Shown in pieces: positions 35,101-42,753 of a stretch of DNA of 64,000 bases. Both the position numbers and the translations under genes were made by a program. Origin of the DNA: Aphrocallistes beatrix. Its lineage: Eukaryota; Porifera; Hexactinellida; Sceptrulophora; Aphrocallistidae. Where the stretch lies: positions 3,472,001-3,536,000 of the forward strand of contig OY725504.1 of NCBI GenBank assembly GCA_963281255.1, written 5' to 3'. The notes beneath the pieces are model-generated. The model saw nothing but the letters and a program-made list of their open reading frames with translations. It was not told the DNA's origin and did not search any database. How positions within the stretch are numbered: the stretch's first letter is position 1; every line of letters starts with the position of its first letter.

Positions 35101-37638
35101 GAACTGTTGTAATAGCTTCCAGAATAAACTGAATTTACTAGAATGTAGGGTTAAGCTAGCAATTTATAAGAAAAATAACGAGAAAGAATGGCGAGCACTG
35201 CTCAAAGTCTACCGAATAGTCTTCAATACAAGGACTATACGATTCGGCACTGGAAAGCGAGTGACAGGGAAATTGTGGTGAATTTGATCGACAAGTGCCT
35301 CAAACCGTATGGCATTCTCTTAGATACGGACAAGGGCGGAGCAGACGAGGATGCACTTAAGGTGGAGGAGTTCTACGAGAGAGATGGGAGGGGGGAGTTC
35401 TTTGTAGCTGAAAAGCGTGGAGAGGTAGTGGGGACAGCGGCGTACTATCGGATTGACAGGGGTGCAGATGCGGTGGAGATACGCAAGATGTATATTGTAC
35501 CAGAGTGTAGGCGGTGTGGACTGGGGAAGAACCTGATGGAGGTGCTAGAAACCGCGATCCGGAAACGTGGTTTCAAGAATGTCTACGCAGAGACAGCAAG
35601 TGTTCTACTAGAAGCTTGCAAGTTCTATCCCTCACTGGGCTACCACCCCGTCGAAGATAAACCTGACACAAAGAGATGTGATATTCTACTACACAAGTCT
35701 CTAGTCTAGGTTCCATTTTGTAGTCTATTTTCATAACAATTTAGTCCCATTATTGCTAACCTCGAAATGATCTGTCTGCAGTCATAATCCTAAAGCGAAT
35801 TCGAATCGAACAAAAAAGAACAGTCATAGTCCCAATTTAACAAAAAAGAACAGTCATAGTCCTAATTTTACGAAAAAGAACAGTCATAGTCCCAATTGAA
35901 CTAAAAGGAACAGTCATAGTCCCAATTTAACGAAAAGGAACAGTCATAGTTCCAATTTAACGAAAAAGAACAGTCATAGTTCCAATTTAACGAAAAAGGA
36001 ACAGTCATAGTTCCAATTTAACGAAAAAGAACAGTCATAGTTCCAATTTAACGAAAAGGAACAGTCATAGTTCCAATTTAACGAAAAGAACAATCATAGT
36101 TCCAATTTAACGAAAAAGAACAGTTATAGTTCCAATTTAACGAAAAAGAACAGTCATAGTTCCAATTTAACGAAAAGAACAGTCATAGTTCCAATTTAAC
36201 GAAAAGAACAGTCATAGTTCCAATTTAACGAAAAGGAACCGTCACAGTTCCAATTTAACGAAAAGGAACCGTCATAGTTCCAATTTAACGAAAAAGGAAC
36301 AGTCATAGTTCCAATTTAACGAAAAAGGAACAGTCATAGTTCCAATTTAACGAAAAAGGAACAGTCATAGTTCCAATTTAACGAAAAAGAACAGTCATAG
36401 TTCCAATTTGCTCAAAAATAACAGTCATAGTTCCAATTTAACGAAAAAGAACAGTCATAGTCCCAATTTAACTAAAAGGAACAGTCATGGTTCCAAATAG
36501 TGGAATGCTTGTTGCTTGGCAAATGCTAGAAGGAATTAGGGTGTCCTTACGTTGCTAGGGAACCATTAAATGGAATGTAGGCTAACCTTATGTTGCTAGG
36601 GAATCGTTAGAAGGAATGTAGGTCTCTCTTATGTTACTAGGCAATCATTAAATGAAATGCAAATTGTTCTTACGTTGCTAGGGAACTGTTAGAAGGAATG
36701 TAGGGCGTTTTATGCTGCTAGGGAACTATTTGAAGGAATGTACGGCGTTCATACGTTGTTAGGCAACAATTAATGGATTATAGGGTGTCCTTAAGATATT
36801 AGTGAACCGTTAGAACGAATGTAAGGTGTACTTATGTTGCTAGGCAATCATTCAAAGAACGTAGAGTGCCCTTACATTGCTAGAACGTTAGAACGAATGT
36901 AGGTCGTTCTTACGTTTGCTGTGATAGCCTGCTTCTCTGCAATATTATTCAATTAGCGAATTCGAATAAAAGGATACATTCGCACGTAATTAATTTGTTG
37001 TTTAGCTCAAATCTACTATGTAGCTGTATTACAACTTTACAAATGTTTCATTTGAAATCTTAATTATTTTACTTAACTAAATGAAGCTAAATTATTCTAC
37101 ATTACAGCCTATGTTCTATCTCACCGTGCCGTTACCAGTCAGTGTGAACAGCCCCTCCATCTGCGGGAGATAGCGTTCTAGTGATAGAAAGCGCGAGAGG
37201 GTCTTGTTTGTTTGGTAATCTTTGCACGTAAAACTTTGTAGTATTGTTCCCTTAGGAGTAGATTCTACCACGGACCGCTTCAGGATGTCTGGGCTTATGA
37301 AAGGTCTGTAGTTGTCTCCATTCGATTTGAAATGTACAGAGAGGCTTAGAACCCCTAAACATAGCAAATGCTAAGAGTAATTTACCCAATAAAAGTGGCG
37401 TCATATCCCAAACCTGCAGAATGTATGATAGAGATAGCGTACGTAGTTTCAGAGAAGGGCTGGACAACTAGTGTGAATATGTTCATGTCGAGATTAACTT
37501 TATCTCTATCTGCAGTCGACTGGATGGAGTATGGTGCTCTGCTCTGCGGCACTAGGTCAGGGTGTGACAGGGTGTCTAGATCTCCGATGAGTGTCCCAGG
37601 CGTAGAACTTAATGGGAGGAACACGTCGACCTGCTGAC
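17178..37638 (-). CDS. giant cadherin-HRM-GAIN-7TM adhesion GPCR (flamingo-like), 5' end not found
   Basis: At least 20 exons encode more than about 4,070 residues. Main exons in order: about 37638-37414, 37354-37125, 30310-30035, 29968-29686, 29625-29310, 29245-28996, 28928-21871 (7,058 nt), 21805-21474, 21410-20926, 20508-20371, 20302-20072, 20010-19678, then HRM/GAIN exons to about 18720, GPS exon 18655-18503, and 7TM exons 18434-18047, 17986-17823, 17767-17483 and 17417-17178. The extracellular part is roughly 25 cadherin repeats, many with DxNDNPP linkers. A hormone-receptor domain follows (WPET, ICPETPE, RGNWEFPDMSNC), then a GAIN region, a GPS and seven membrane helices. I see no EGF or laminin-G domain, which CELSR/flamingo proteins carry between cadherins and HRM. 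The GPS keeps its cysteines (CSCEGQG) but lacks the usual His-Leu-Ser/Thr cleavage triplet. An RPKR furin-type site lies near 21230. The signal peptide exon was not identified. The exon join over the 6.8-kb intron (37125 to 30310) keeps the cadherin fold and frame. Confidence 0.88.
30435..31413 (+). CDS. fold-type-IV PLP aminotransferase / aminodeoxychorismate lyase-like
   Basis: Two exons (30435-31150, 31206-31413) encode 307 residues. The protein belongs to class IV aminotransferases, the fold of branched-chain and D-amino-acid aminotransferases and aminodeoxychorismate lyase. Landmarks are the N-terminal RGDGLFE, the likely PLP lysine in STIKWLSYASNML, and the DDALL/EGPTFSVCWIKNG segment of the cofactor site. 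Its exact substrate cannot be read from sequence. The sequence looks nearer to ADC-lyase/D-amino-acid-transaminase-like proteins than to animal BCAT. No targeting peptide is evident. The gene lies inside the large intron of the cadherin receptor on the opposite strand and is the first of four genes there in the same orientation. An alternative description is a BCAT-like protein of unknown role. Confidence 0.85.
31414..31730. other. short spacer between aminotransferase and CRIPT
   Basis: AT-rich sequence in which I see no gene or repeat. It must hold the 3' end of the first gene and the promoter of the second. Confidence 0.5.
31731..32030 (+). CDS. CRIPT: CRIPT, cysteine-rich PDZ-binding protein
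   Basis: This is a single-exon 99-residue protein, almost the same length as the 101-residue human protein. It starts MVCEKCEKKLG and carries the family CxxC pairs: CEKC, CRLC, CPAC and CGMC. It also carries the conserved KDGARNT and YKKGICGMC segments. The C-terminus is QSTV, a class I PDZ-binding tail like the human TSV ending. CRIPT binds PDZ proteins such as PSD-95 and is also a component of the minor spliceosome. I chose the ATG at 31731 because it gives the family N-terminus exactly; an upstream in-frame TTG is not used. It sits between the aminotransferase and LZTR1 inside the receptor intron. Confidence 0.95.
   Translation: MVCEKCEKKLGKIATPDVWKDGARNTVSSGKVKLGENKLLSGKKSRFSPYTVFRACRLCKDQLHQVGYNYCPACAYKKGICGMCGVKILDTAGYKQSTV
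32031..32342. other. short spacer between CRIPT and LZTR1
   Basis: AT-rich spacer in which I see no coding exon. Confidence 0.5.
32343..35032 (+). CDS. LZTR1: LZTR1, kelch-BTB-BACK adaptor for cullin-3
   Basis: Seven exons (32343-32803, 32855-33182, 33240-33729, 33788-33953, 34012-34216, 34270-34617, 34682-35032) give 2349 nt, 782 residues, all joined in phase by introns of 51-64 bp. The N-terminal half is a six-blade kelch propeller with family-specific strings such as PSPRYHHSAVV, FVFGGYTGD, IFAGYDGTTRLNDMW, SGQSGAKITNNL and RRYGHTMVAY. Two BTB-BACK units follow, the first beginning at CDLKFVVG and the second at FADILLQIG with KYFEAMFRSFMP and LLNYIYYGDV. LZTR1 recruits RAS-family GTPases such as RIT1 to cullin-3 for ubiquitylation. 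Length and domain order match the human protein. The gene lies within the large receptor intron. Confidence 0.95.
35188..35709 (+). CDS. GNAT-family N-acetyltransferase
   Basis: This intronless gene encodes 173 residues covering one complete GNAT domain. The acetyl-CoA pyrophosphate-binding motif A is clear: IRKMYIVPECRRCGLGKNL, with the R-x-x-G-x-G/A element RRCGLG. It is followed by the expected helix (LMEVLETAIRKRGF) and the late motif-B strand and SLGYHP loop. The acceptor substrate cannot be told from sequence; candidates include small amines and protein N-termini. The start at 35188 is the first ATG of the frame, 156 bp after the LZTR1 stop on the same strand. It is the last of the four genes nested in the receptor intron, and the minisatellites begin about 110 bp downstream. 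Confidence 0.88.
   Translation: MASTAQSLPNSLQYKDYTIRHWKASDREIVVNLIDKCLKPYGILLDTDKGGADEDALKVEEFYERDGRGEFFVAEKRGEVVGTAAYYRIDRGADAVEIRKMYIVPECRRCGLGKNLMEVLETAIRKRGFKNVYAETASVLLEACKFYPSLGYHPVEDKPDTKRCDILLHKSLV
35821..36497. repeat. minisatellite, 29-31 bp unit, about 23 copies
   Basis: Tandem copies of a unit resembling CAGTCATAGTTCCAATTTAA followed by CGAAAAAGGAA run without interruption. Length differences between copies come mostly from the A-run (4-6 A). Copies at the left edge carry TCCCAATT and those in the middle TTCCAATT, so the array shows positional sub-types. It is non-coding in all frames and lies in the receptor intron. Confidence 0.95.
36505..36920. repeat. second minisatellite, 41-bp unit with RFX X-box-like core
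   Basis: About ten diverged copies with a steady 40-41 bp period start at 36511, 36551, 36592, 36633, 36674, 36714, 36755, about 36796, 36836 and 36876. Each has a core close to GTTGCTAGGGAAC or GTTGCTAGGCAAT, followed by a GTTAGAAGGAATGTAGG-like arm. It directly abuts the 31-bp array but has an unrelated unit. Confidence 0.85.
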
Positions 37639-38474
37639 CTATTGCAAAAGTAGTTTCATTTATTTGGCTATGTCTACTGTTCAGTATCTGTGTGTTAATG
37701 TTTTAATTAATTGATTGTGTCGACGTAAAAGTAGGAAATAGAATCAATTCTATTTCAATTCACACGCAAACTCTCAATTGCAAGAAGCTATAATAAATTT
37801 AGATTTCTAGAATAACTAAATGTGTTAAACACATTCAGTATTGAAACTGCCGATACAAAGTTTTAAAAACGATCCTAAAATTGCGATACCGACTATTTTC
37901 GAGCAATCAACTGGAATAATCATGATTTCTTTTAACAAATTGAAATATTTATAGATTTCAGTGTATTGATTAATAAAAATGCGTTGTAGCAAGAATGATG
38001 GAATCAAGAGAGCACAAAAGGTGGAGATGATAGTGATCAATTAAGATTTTAATTACTAGAATTTTGTTAGACAATAAAACGTATTTCGAAGCACAAGAAA
38101 AATGTCGTTTTTGAGAACATAGCACAAGTGTGGTTCTAGTGAATCATCTACTTCTCATAGCTTTCCATTTTAATGTAAATCACACATACACTCGAAGTAC
38201 AGTAAGATGTAAGAAGTGAATTCGGAGTATTCGAAGTAGAGAGAGAGTTGGAAACCCATGGCATAATTATCAGTAGAATTATGTTGCATTAAAGGAATTA
38301 GTTGCACATGCTACTCGTCTGCATTGTCTAGCTGTAGGGAATATTTTGCTTTCTGAGATAAATATAATTTAAAGATAAATTGGCTGCTGCGGTTGAGGAG
38401 GTAATATGGATTCTGCCTCTCAATTTGGTAAATTGAACCGCTCAGACATTTTACTGATAATGCAATGACTAAAG
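37639..38474. other. stretch upstream of the first cadherin exon found
   Basis: The missing signal-peptide exon of the receptor should lie here or further right, but I could not fix it. A hydrophobic minus-strand frame at 38040-37825 has no ATG and is not convincing. I see no other gene. Confidence 0.4.
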
Positions 38475-38629
38475 CAGCGCTGTCCAACAGGCGGCCCGCG
38501 TTGCCTGCTTCAATCTCTCCAAAATGCCTCTATCCATACCCATCCCGAGTGCACGTCCCTGTATTGCGGCCCGCCACTAAATGGTATGAAGCAGTTGCGG
38601 CCCGAAGTAAATATAGTTGGACAGCCCTG
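38475..38629. mobile_element. non-autonomous hAT-type MITE, 155 bp, with 8-bp target duplication
   Basis: The element begins CAGCGCTGTCCAAC and ends GTTGGACAGCCCTG, terminal inverted repeats that match at 13 of 14 positions. It is flanked on both sides by the 8-bp direct repeat GACTAAAG (38467-38474 and 38630-38637). An 8-bp target duplication and a CAG...CTG end are hallmarks of hAT transposons. Inside are several GCGGCCCG motifs and no coding capacity, so it must have been moved by a transposase encoded elsewhere. The perfect target duplication suggests a fairly recent insertion. Confidence 0.92.
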
Positions 38630-38758
38630 GACTAAAGTATTGAGGCATTTTATTAAAGCAGTATGGATCATTTTAAAATCTTTAATTTGCATAACAAAGT
38701 ATAACACTATTGGATTTAAAATAAAACTTTCTCCATTGCAGCAGAGCGATAAGATTCG

Positions 38759-39730
38759 TTATTGGTTGCGGGTGGTGGTAAAAACATTCGAAAGTTTGGC
38801 GTTCCTACCGTCGTGCATGCAGATAGCATTGTTTAAATAGTAGTCTATTAGCTCTTCAACCGAACTGAATCTTTTCGAGATGGACTCTCCTAGGATGAAC
38901 GAGTTGTCCGGCTTCTTCTGCACTCGGAAGTGCAGGATCTGTCGCTGATAATAGATGGAGAGGGAGTAGTTTCCAGATGTACGAGTCATGGAGGGTCGAA
39001 CCACGAATCCTCCCTCGATCGATAGGTTCAAGAGCTGCTGCTCTGCCTCTTTTCTTGACATTCCTTCCCGGTACCACGGGTAGTCCAACGGGGTAACAGG
39101 GCGCGAATCTGTCTCCTCGAGCAGTGGGGACGTGACTCCTGAGTTTGGGGCTGTTCTAGGCGGGAGGGGGGGAGGGGAGGGGATGGTAGCTTCGATTGGA
39201 TCATTTGCTTCGTGCATGCTTAATATCATCTGGCGCCTTGTCGGTCTTGGGGGGTTACTGGAAGGGAGACGTGGCATCGTGCGGACGATGGGGCGTGACA
39301 GAGGTGTGGGAGATGCGATTGGTGACGTGGAAGCAGAATTAGGCGCTGTTCTGTAACCACATGATAAAATGTGTCTTGAAGCAGAGTCTAACTCTCCAGT
39401 CCACTCACACCCCTTTTCATGCTCTGTGCACTTGATCTTGAATGAGTTGATGAGTCGTTTTAGAAACAGGTCGTCTTTGACTTGTTGTCTGGAGATGGGC
39501 TGGTTGTCAAGCGGACACTTGAGAGAGAACCCAGAGTGCGAGATGATATAACTAATGCATGGCTTGCAGAAGATGTGGCCACAATTTGAGATCTGTTGAG
39601 GGTCCCTGCACACGCCGCTACAAATGGCGCATTGGAATTGTTCAATGTTGTCAATGAAAAGATCAGAATCATACCCGCCTTTAATCTTGCCCACATCGAC
39701 CAGTAGAGCTGAGAGATTCACTTCAGCCAT
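38759..39730 (-). CDS. RING (TRAF-type) - zinc finger - SH2 protein
   Basis: This intronless gene encodes 323 residues. Residues 34-75 form a RING of the C3HC3D type typical of TRAF proteins: C34, C37, C50, H52, C55, C58, C72 and D75, ending CPLDNQPI. A TRAF-type zinc-finger remnant follows (C101, C108, H120, C124). Residues about 130-210 are a Ser/Pro-rich linker with PxxP runs such as PPPLPPRTAP that could bind SH3 domains. Residues about 216-320 are a complete SH2 domain (YPWYREGMSRKEAE, FVVRPS with the phosphotyrosine-binding Arg, FSSVEELIDYY). The SH2 most resembles the SLP-76/BLNK adaptor class. A likely role is an E3 ligase recruited to phosphotyrosine proteins. In human CBL the order is the reverse (SH2-like part before RING). 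No TRAF-C/MATH domain is present. Confidence 0.88.
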   Translation of the reverse strand: MAEVNLSALLVDVGKIKGGYDSDLFIDNIEQFQCAICSGVCRDPQQISNCGHIFCKPCISYIISHSGFSLKCPLDNQPISRQQVKDDLFLKRLINSFKIKCTEHEKGCEWTGELDSASRHILSCGYRTAPNSASTSPIASPTPLSRPIVRTMPRLPSSNPPRPTRRQMILSMHEANDPIEATIPSPPPLPPRTAPNSGVTSPLLEETDSRPVTPLDYPWYREGMSRKEAEQQLLNLSIEGGFVVRPSMTRTSGNYSLSIYYQRQILHFRVQKKPDNSFILGESISKRFSSVEELIDYYLNNAICMHDGRNAKLSNVFTTTRNQ

Positions 39731-40329
39731 AATTTGGTTAATAATTTATTTTAAATTTCAAACTTATTACAGACAGCTTCAAGCAGTCTTATATACTATC
39801 ATGAGCTAGTACAAGCCAATACACAGTGAAAGGTGCAATGGAAAGCAAGTTAGTAGAAGTAAGCTATCGCTGCTGAACTTGTGCATAACATTAGTGTGTT
39901 ATCTGGGTTGAATAGCAAGAAATTTAATTGTAATTTCTGAATGGAAACTACGCATGAATCACAATAGGGTATTCTGCAGTTGTAGAGATGGTGGGTACTC
40001 TGTATTGAGTCCAGTTCTGCTGAATGCTACCATGATTTAACTCATTTGCAGGAAATTATTAACGTTGCAAGTTCAAGATAGAATTTGAAAATTTTCGTTT
40101 CCAATTTTCAAAAAAGTATCGGCAGTTTCTTAAAATCAAGCGAATTCAGATTAAAATATTTATAATTGAATTGAATTGCATTCCTAGCAATCCTCCATCT
40201 GCTAATTCGATGATTAATGGCGCTGGTTAACAATAATTATTGATCATGAAATACACGAGCACTTACAAAAGATTCGAATGAATCAACTGGGTTTTTCATC
40301 GAAGATAATCAAAAGGCATTAGCAATTTT
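39731..40329. other. AT-rich spacer upstream of the RING-SH2 gene
   Basis: No coding exon or repeat recognised. It separates the RING-SH2 start codon from the 3' end of the small membrane-protein gene. Confidence 0.5.
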
Positions 40330-40335
40330 TTTATT
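40330..40335 (-). terminator. polyadenylation signal AATAAA (minus strand)
   Basis: AATAAA on the minus strand about 180 bases after the stop of the small membrane-protein frame; it could serve that gene or KDELR. Confidence 0.35.
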
Positions 40336-40514
40336 TCCCCGAAAATAAGTATTTGTATGAGTAAATATTTACAAAGCAGCTCTAGAATTCTTTAGTTGTG
40401 CAACTTTTCATAATGAAAGTGTAAACACTGATTATCCGGATAGTAATTACTCCACCTCACCAGGATAAATTCCTCACTGACCTTTTGAGTTGTCCTTCAA
40501 TTTCCAAAAAGAAA

Positions 40515-41155
40515 TTATGACAAATCAAGATCAGTACTGGTAATATCCAAACACAAAGCAAAGTATAAGCACACAGGTAATATGAAGTAGAGGACGGAAG
40601 CGGTGAGCTCACTCAGTGGAAAGGAATATAGCAAGAATAGTATACGGTGTAAAAGTGCATTGTGTAACTCACTGGAAGCGTAATCCAATATCAGCAAGGA
40701 GCAGAGCACCAGCTTTATAAGGACACAGTCTACTACTAAAGTCATCATCTCTGCTAGAGAAAGAAAGATAACTGCAACTTGATACTGGCGTTAAAGTCGT
40801 AGACTCTCACGAGAGTCATAGATTAGCAGAAAATACAATTATTTCTGTAGAATCGTGAGAAAGATATTAAAATATTTATAGTTATAGTAATTCTACTTGG
40901 AATATCGTATCATGCTTGTCTCTTCAAATCATCACCAAAATCATAAAACTGACTATGTTAAAATAAATTCAATTGAAGCAAACATTCATTAGAAATTGAC
41001 TATTAATTCAATCTAATCAAATAATCTTCTAACAAGCTTGGACAGACAGTCCCAGTAGACAGACTTACTGCACAAATATGAGTAAACAACACAGGAATGT
41101 GAATATACAATAATAGCACTAATTCCAGCATAGAATAGCCAGGATTCCAAGTAGA
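40515..41155 (-). CDS. possible small multi-pass membrane protein, TMEM17/216/80-like, N-terminus unresolved
   Basis: Two exons fit in phase. An upstream exon ending at 41069 with a strong donor (TGCA|GTAAGT) encodes a hydrophobic helix, ESWLFYAGISAIIVY and following. An exon at 40753 or 40750 to 40515, after a strong pyrimidine tract and AG, encodes two or three more helices (LVVDCVLIKLVLCSLLIL, RILFLLYSFPL, ASVLYFILPVCLYFAL). The order and the LVVD-L motif recall the Transmemb_17 family (TMEM17, TMEM80, TMEM216) of the ciliary transition zone, but similarity by eye is weak. An internal intron (donor CCA|GTGAGT near 40673) is an alternative reading. I cannot find the initiator. The upstream exon abuts or overlaps the last coding exon of KDELR in another frame, so a 3' UTR origin is also possible. 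Confidence 0.35.
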
Positions 41156-41157
41156 GC

Positions 41158-42119
41158 TCAGTCAGATGATGGAGTGGGTGCTGTCGTTGGTAACCGAATT
41201 TTCGCACCTCTCAACACTAAAAAAATAAAGCATAATTGATTGCACAAGAAATTAAACACAATCTAAAATGATTCGACTTCATTGTGCAATTCTGGCAATT
41301 TTCAGTTTGATTTTGTAGATTTTTAGAGTGAATAAGCGTTTCAAAAAATATCAGTAACGACCGTACACTTCGGCATTCTTCAGCAAATACCTTTGGTTAT
41401 GTAGAGATAGAAAAAGTCTAGGTAGAGCAGCGTCTGGACAATGCCAGCACAGATCGCTATATAGTCAGAGAATCCCTCGACGAAGTAGCGGTAGAGCCAG
41501 TTTAGGATGTAGAGGGCGCGATAGGAGCCGAGCGCGAACAAGTAATGACTCGTAATCGATTCAGCCTCGCCTGTCTTCGAGATCATGAAGAGCTGTGGCA
41601 GTATGGCGAGGGACTCCAGATAAATGGAGAATGTCCACAAGATCTATAAAATTGGATGTAATTAAGTAACTAACATACTATATTAGCCCCTATGATATTT
41701 GAGACTTACCTCTACAGGGGTGAATTGGTGATTAACTAACAAGGCTAGTCCGAAGACAGGAATGAGGATGAATTCGACGCGAAAGGTGTCATTTTCTGAG
41801 TCGTAAGAAGATTTGAACTTGAAGAATATCAGGTAGATAGTCGCAAAGGTGGTGGAAATGAATAAAATCTTCATCAGTGTGTTGTAGAGGGAGATGTAAG
41901 TGAGGAATATATCGAGATAGCGCGTTACGAATACAATCGCAAAGATGACCTGACTCTTCCCAGAAATGCCTTCAGGAAAGGTTAAATAAATAATTTGAAA
42001 ACGGTCTATTAGAGAAGTTAAAACCTACCTGAACAAGATCGAGATTTCCATATTTTCATGAGCAAAATTAAGATCGCAATAACATGCGAAATGTCACCGA
42101 AGAATCTGAAAATATTCAT
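41158..42119 (-). CDS. KDELR: KDEL receptor (ER lumen protein-retaining receptor)
   Basis: Four exons (42119-42029, 41969-41710, 41643-41391, 41216-41158) give 220 residues in phase, against 212 in human KDELR1/2. The protein is a seven-helix receptor that retrieves KDEL-tailed ER proteins from the Golgi. It starts [13 protein letters not shown] and contains the near-invariant segments [63 protein letters not shown] and [13 protein letters not shown]. The cytosolic tail after YITK differs from vertebrates and is longer ([19 protein letters not shown]). The family tail carries a dilysine-like Golgi-to-ER signal, and here only part of the basic cluster is kept. Confidence 0.96.
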
Positions 42120-42753
42120 TTCTGACAACAGAGATTTCTAATGAACTGGCCTTTTCCTATTTAAATTCGCTATATCAACAAGCAGTGGATTACGAAGCTA
42201 CAAAATCGTAAATTGTTGTACATAACAGAAATGATCTCAACTAACTAGTAGACAATACTGCGTCTAGCTGAGAGATATAATAAACGATGACCACAAATTG
42301 GTGGAGAGATGTAATGAGAGTGGCATTATACTCCATTGCTTTTGATATACAATTCAATCTACTTCAAATTTGAAAACGATATATATTTGCGTATGAAACC
42401 ACAAGGTTTTTCCTTGAAAATTACAAAATTGGAAACATTGTTCCGGTTGAATGTGCGTCATACAATTGTTTCATATCCGCAAATCTAATTTATATCCGAT
42501 TTTATGTCTTGGTTAGAAGCTATCTACTGAATGTGATGGTTACGACAGGGAGAATTTAAAATGCAATTATACAAGATCACAGGATCGTCTTATTAGGAGA
42601 AATTATGCAATTATTAATACATCCAAATTGCAATCAAATGTGAACGATCAAACAAATAATTTTGTGAGATTGTGCCATGGTAATAATTCTCGGAAAATCA
42701 ACCAGATCTAACACTAGTTTGGAGAAAGTGTGCGCATGACTTATTGTCATGTA
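42120..42753. other. intergenic stretch between KDELR and the E2 gene
   Basis: AT-rich sequence with no exon, RNA or repeat recognised; expected to hold the KDELR promoter. Confidence 0.5.

Noticed and set aside
35821-36497. 31-bp repeat array considered as a CRISPR array
   Set aside because: There are no unique spacers; the whole unit repeats, and the genome is eukaryotic.
37366-37386. Donor at 37385 (ATTGG|GTAAAT) for the second-last 5' cadherin exon
   Set aside because: It gives phase 2, which leads to a stop after joining; the donor at 37413 (GCAG|GTTTGG) keeps the cadherin frame with a 59-bp intron.
37825-38040. Hydrophobic minus-strand frame as a signal-peptide exon for the cadherin receptor
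   Set aside because: It opens with TTG directly after an in-frame stop and has no ATG; the leucine-rich sequence could be chance in AT-rich DNA.
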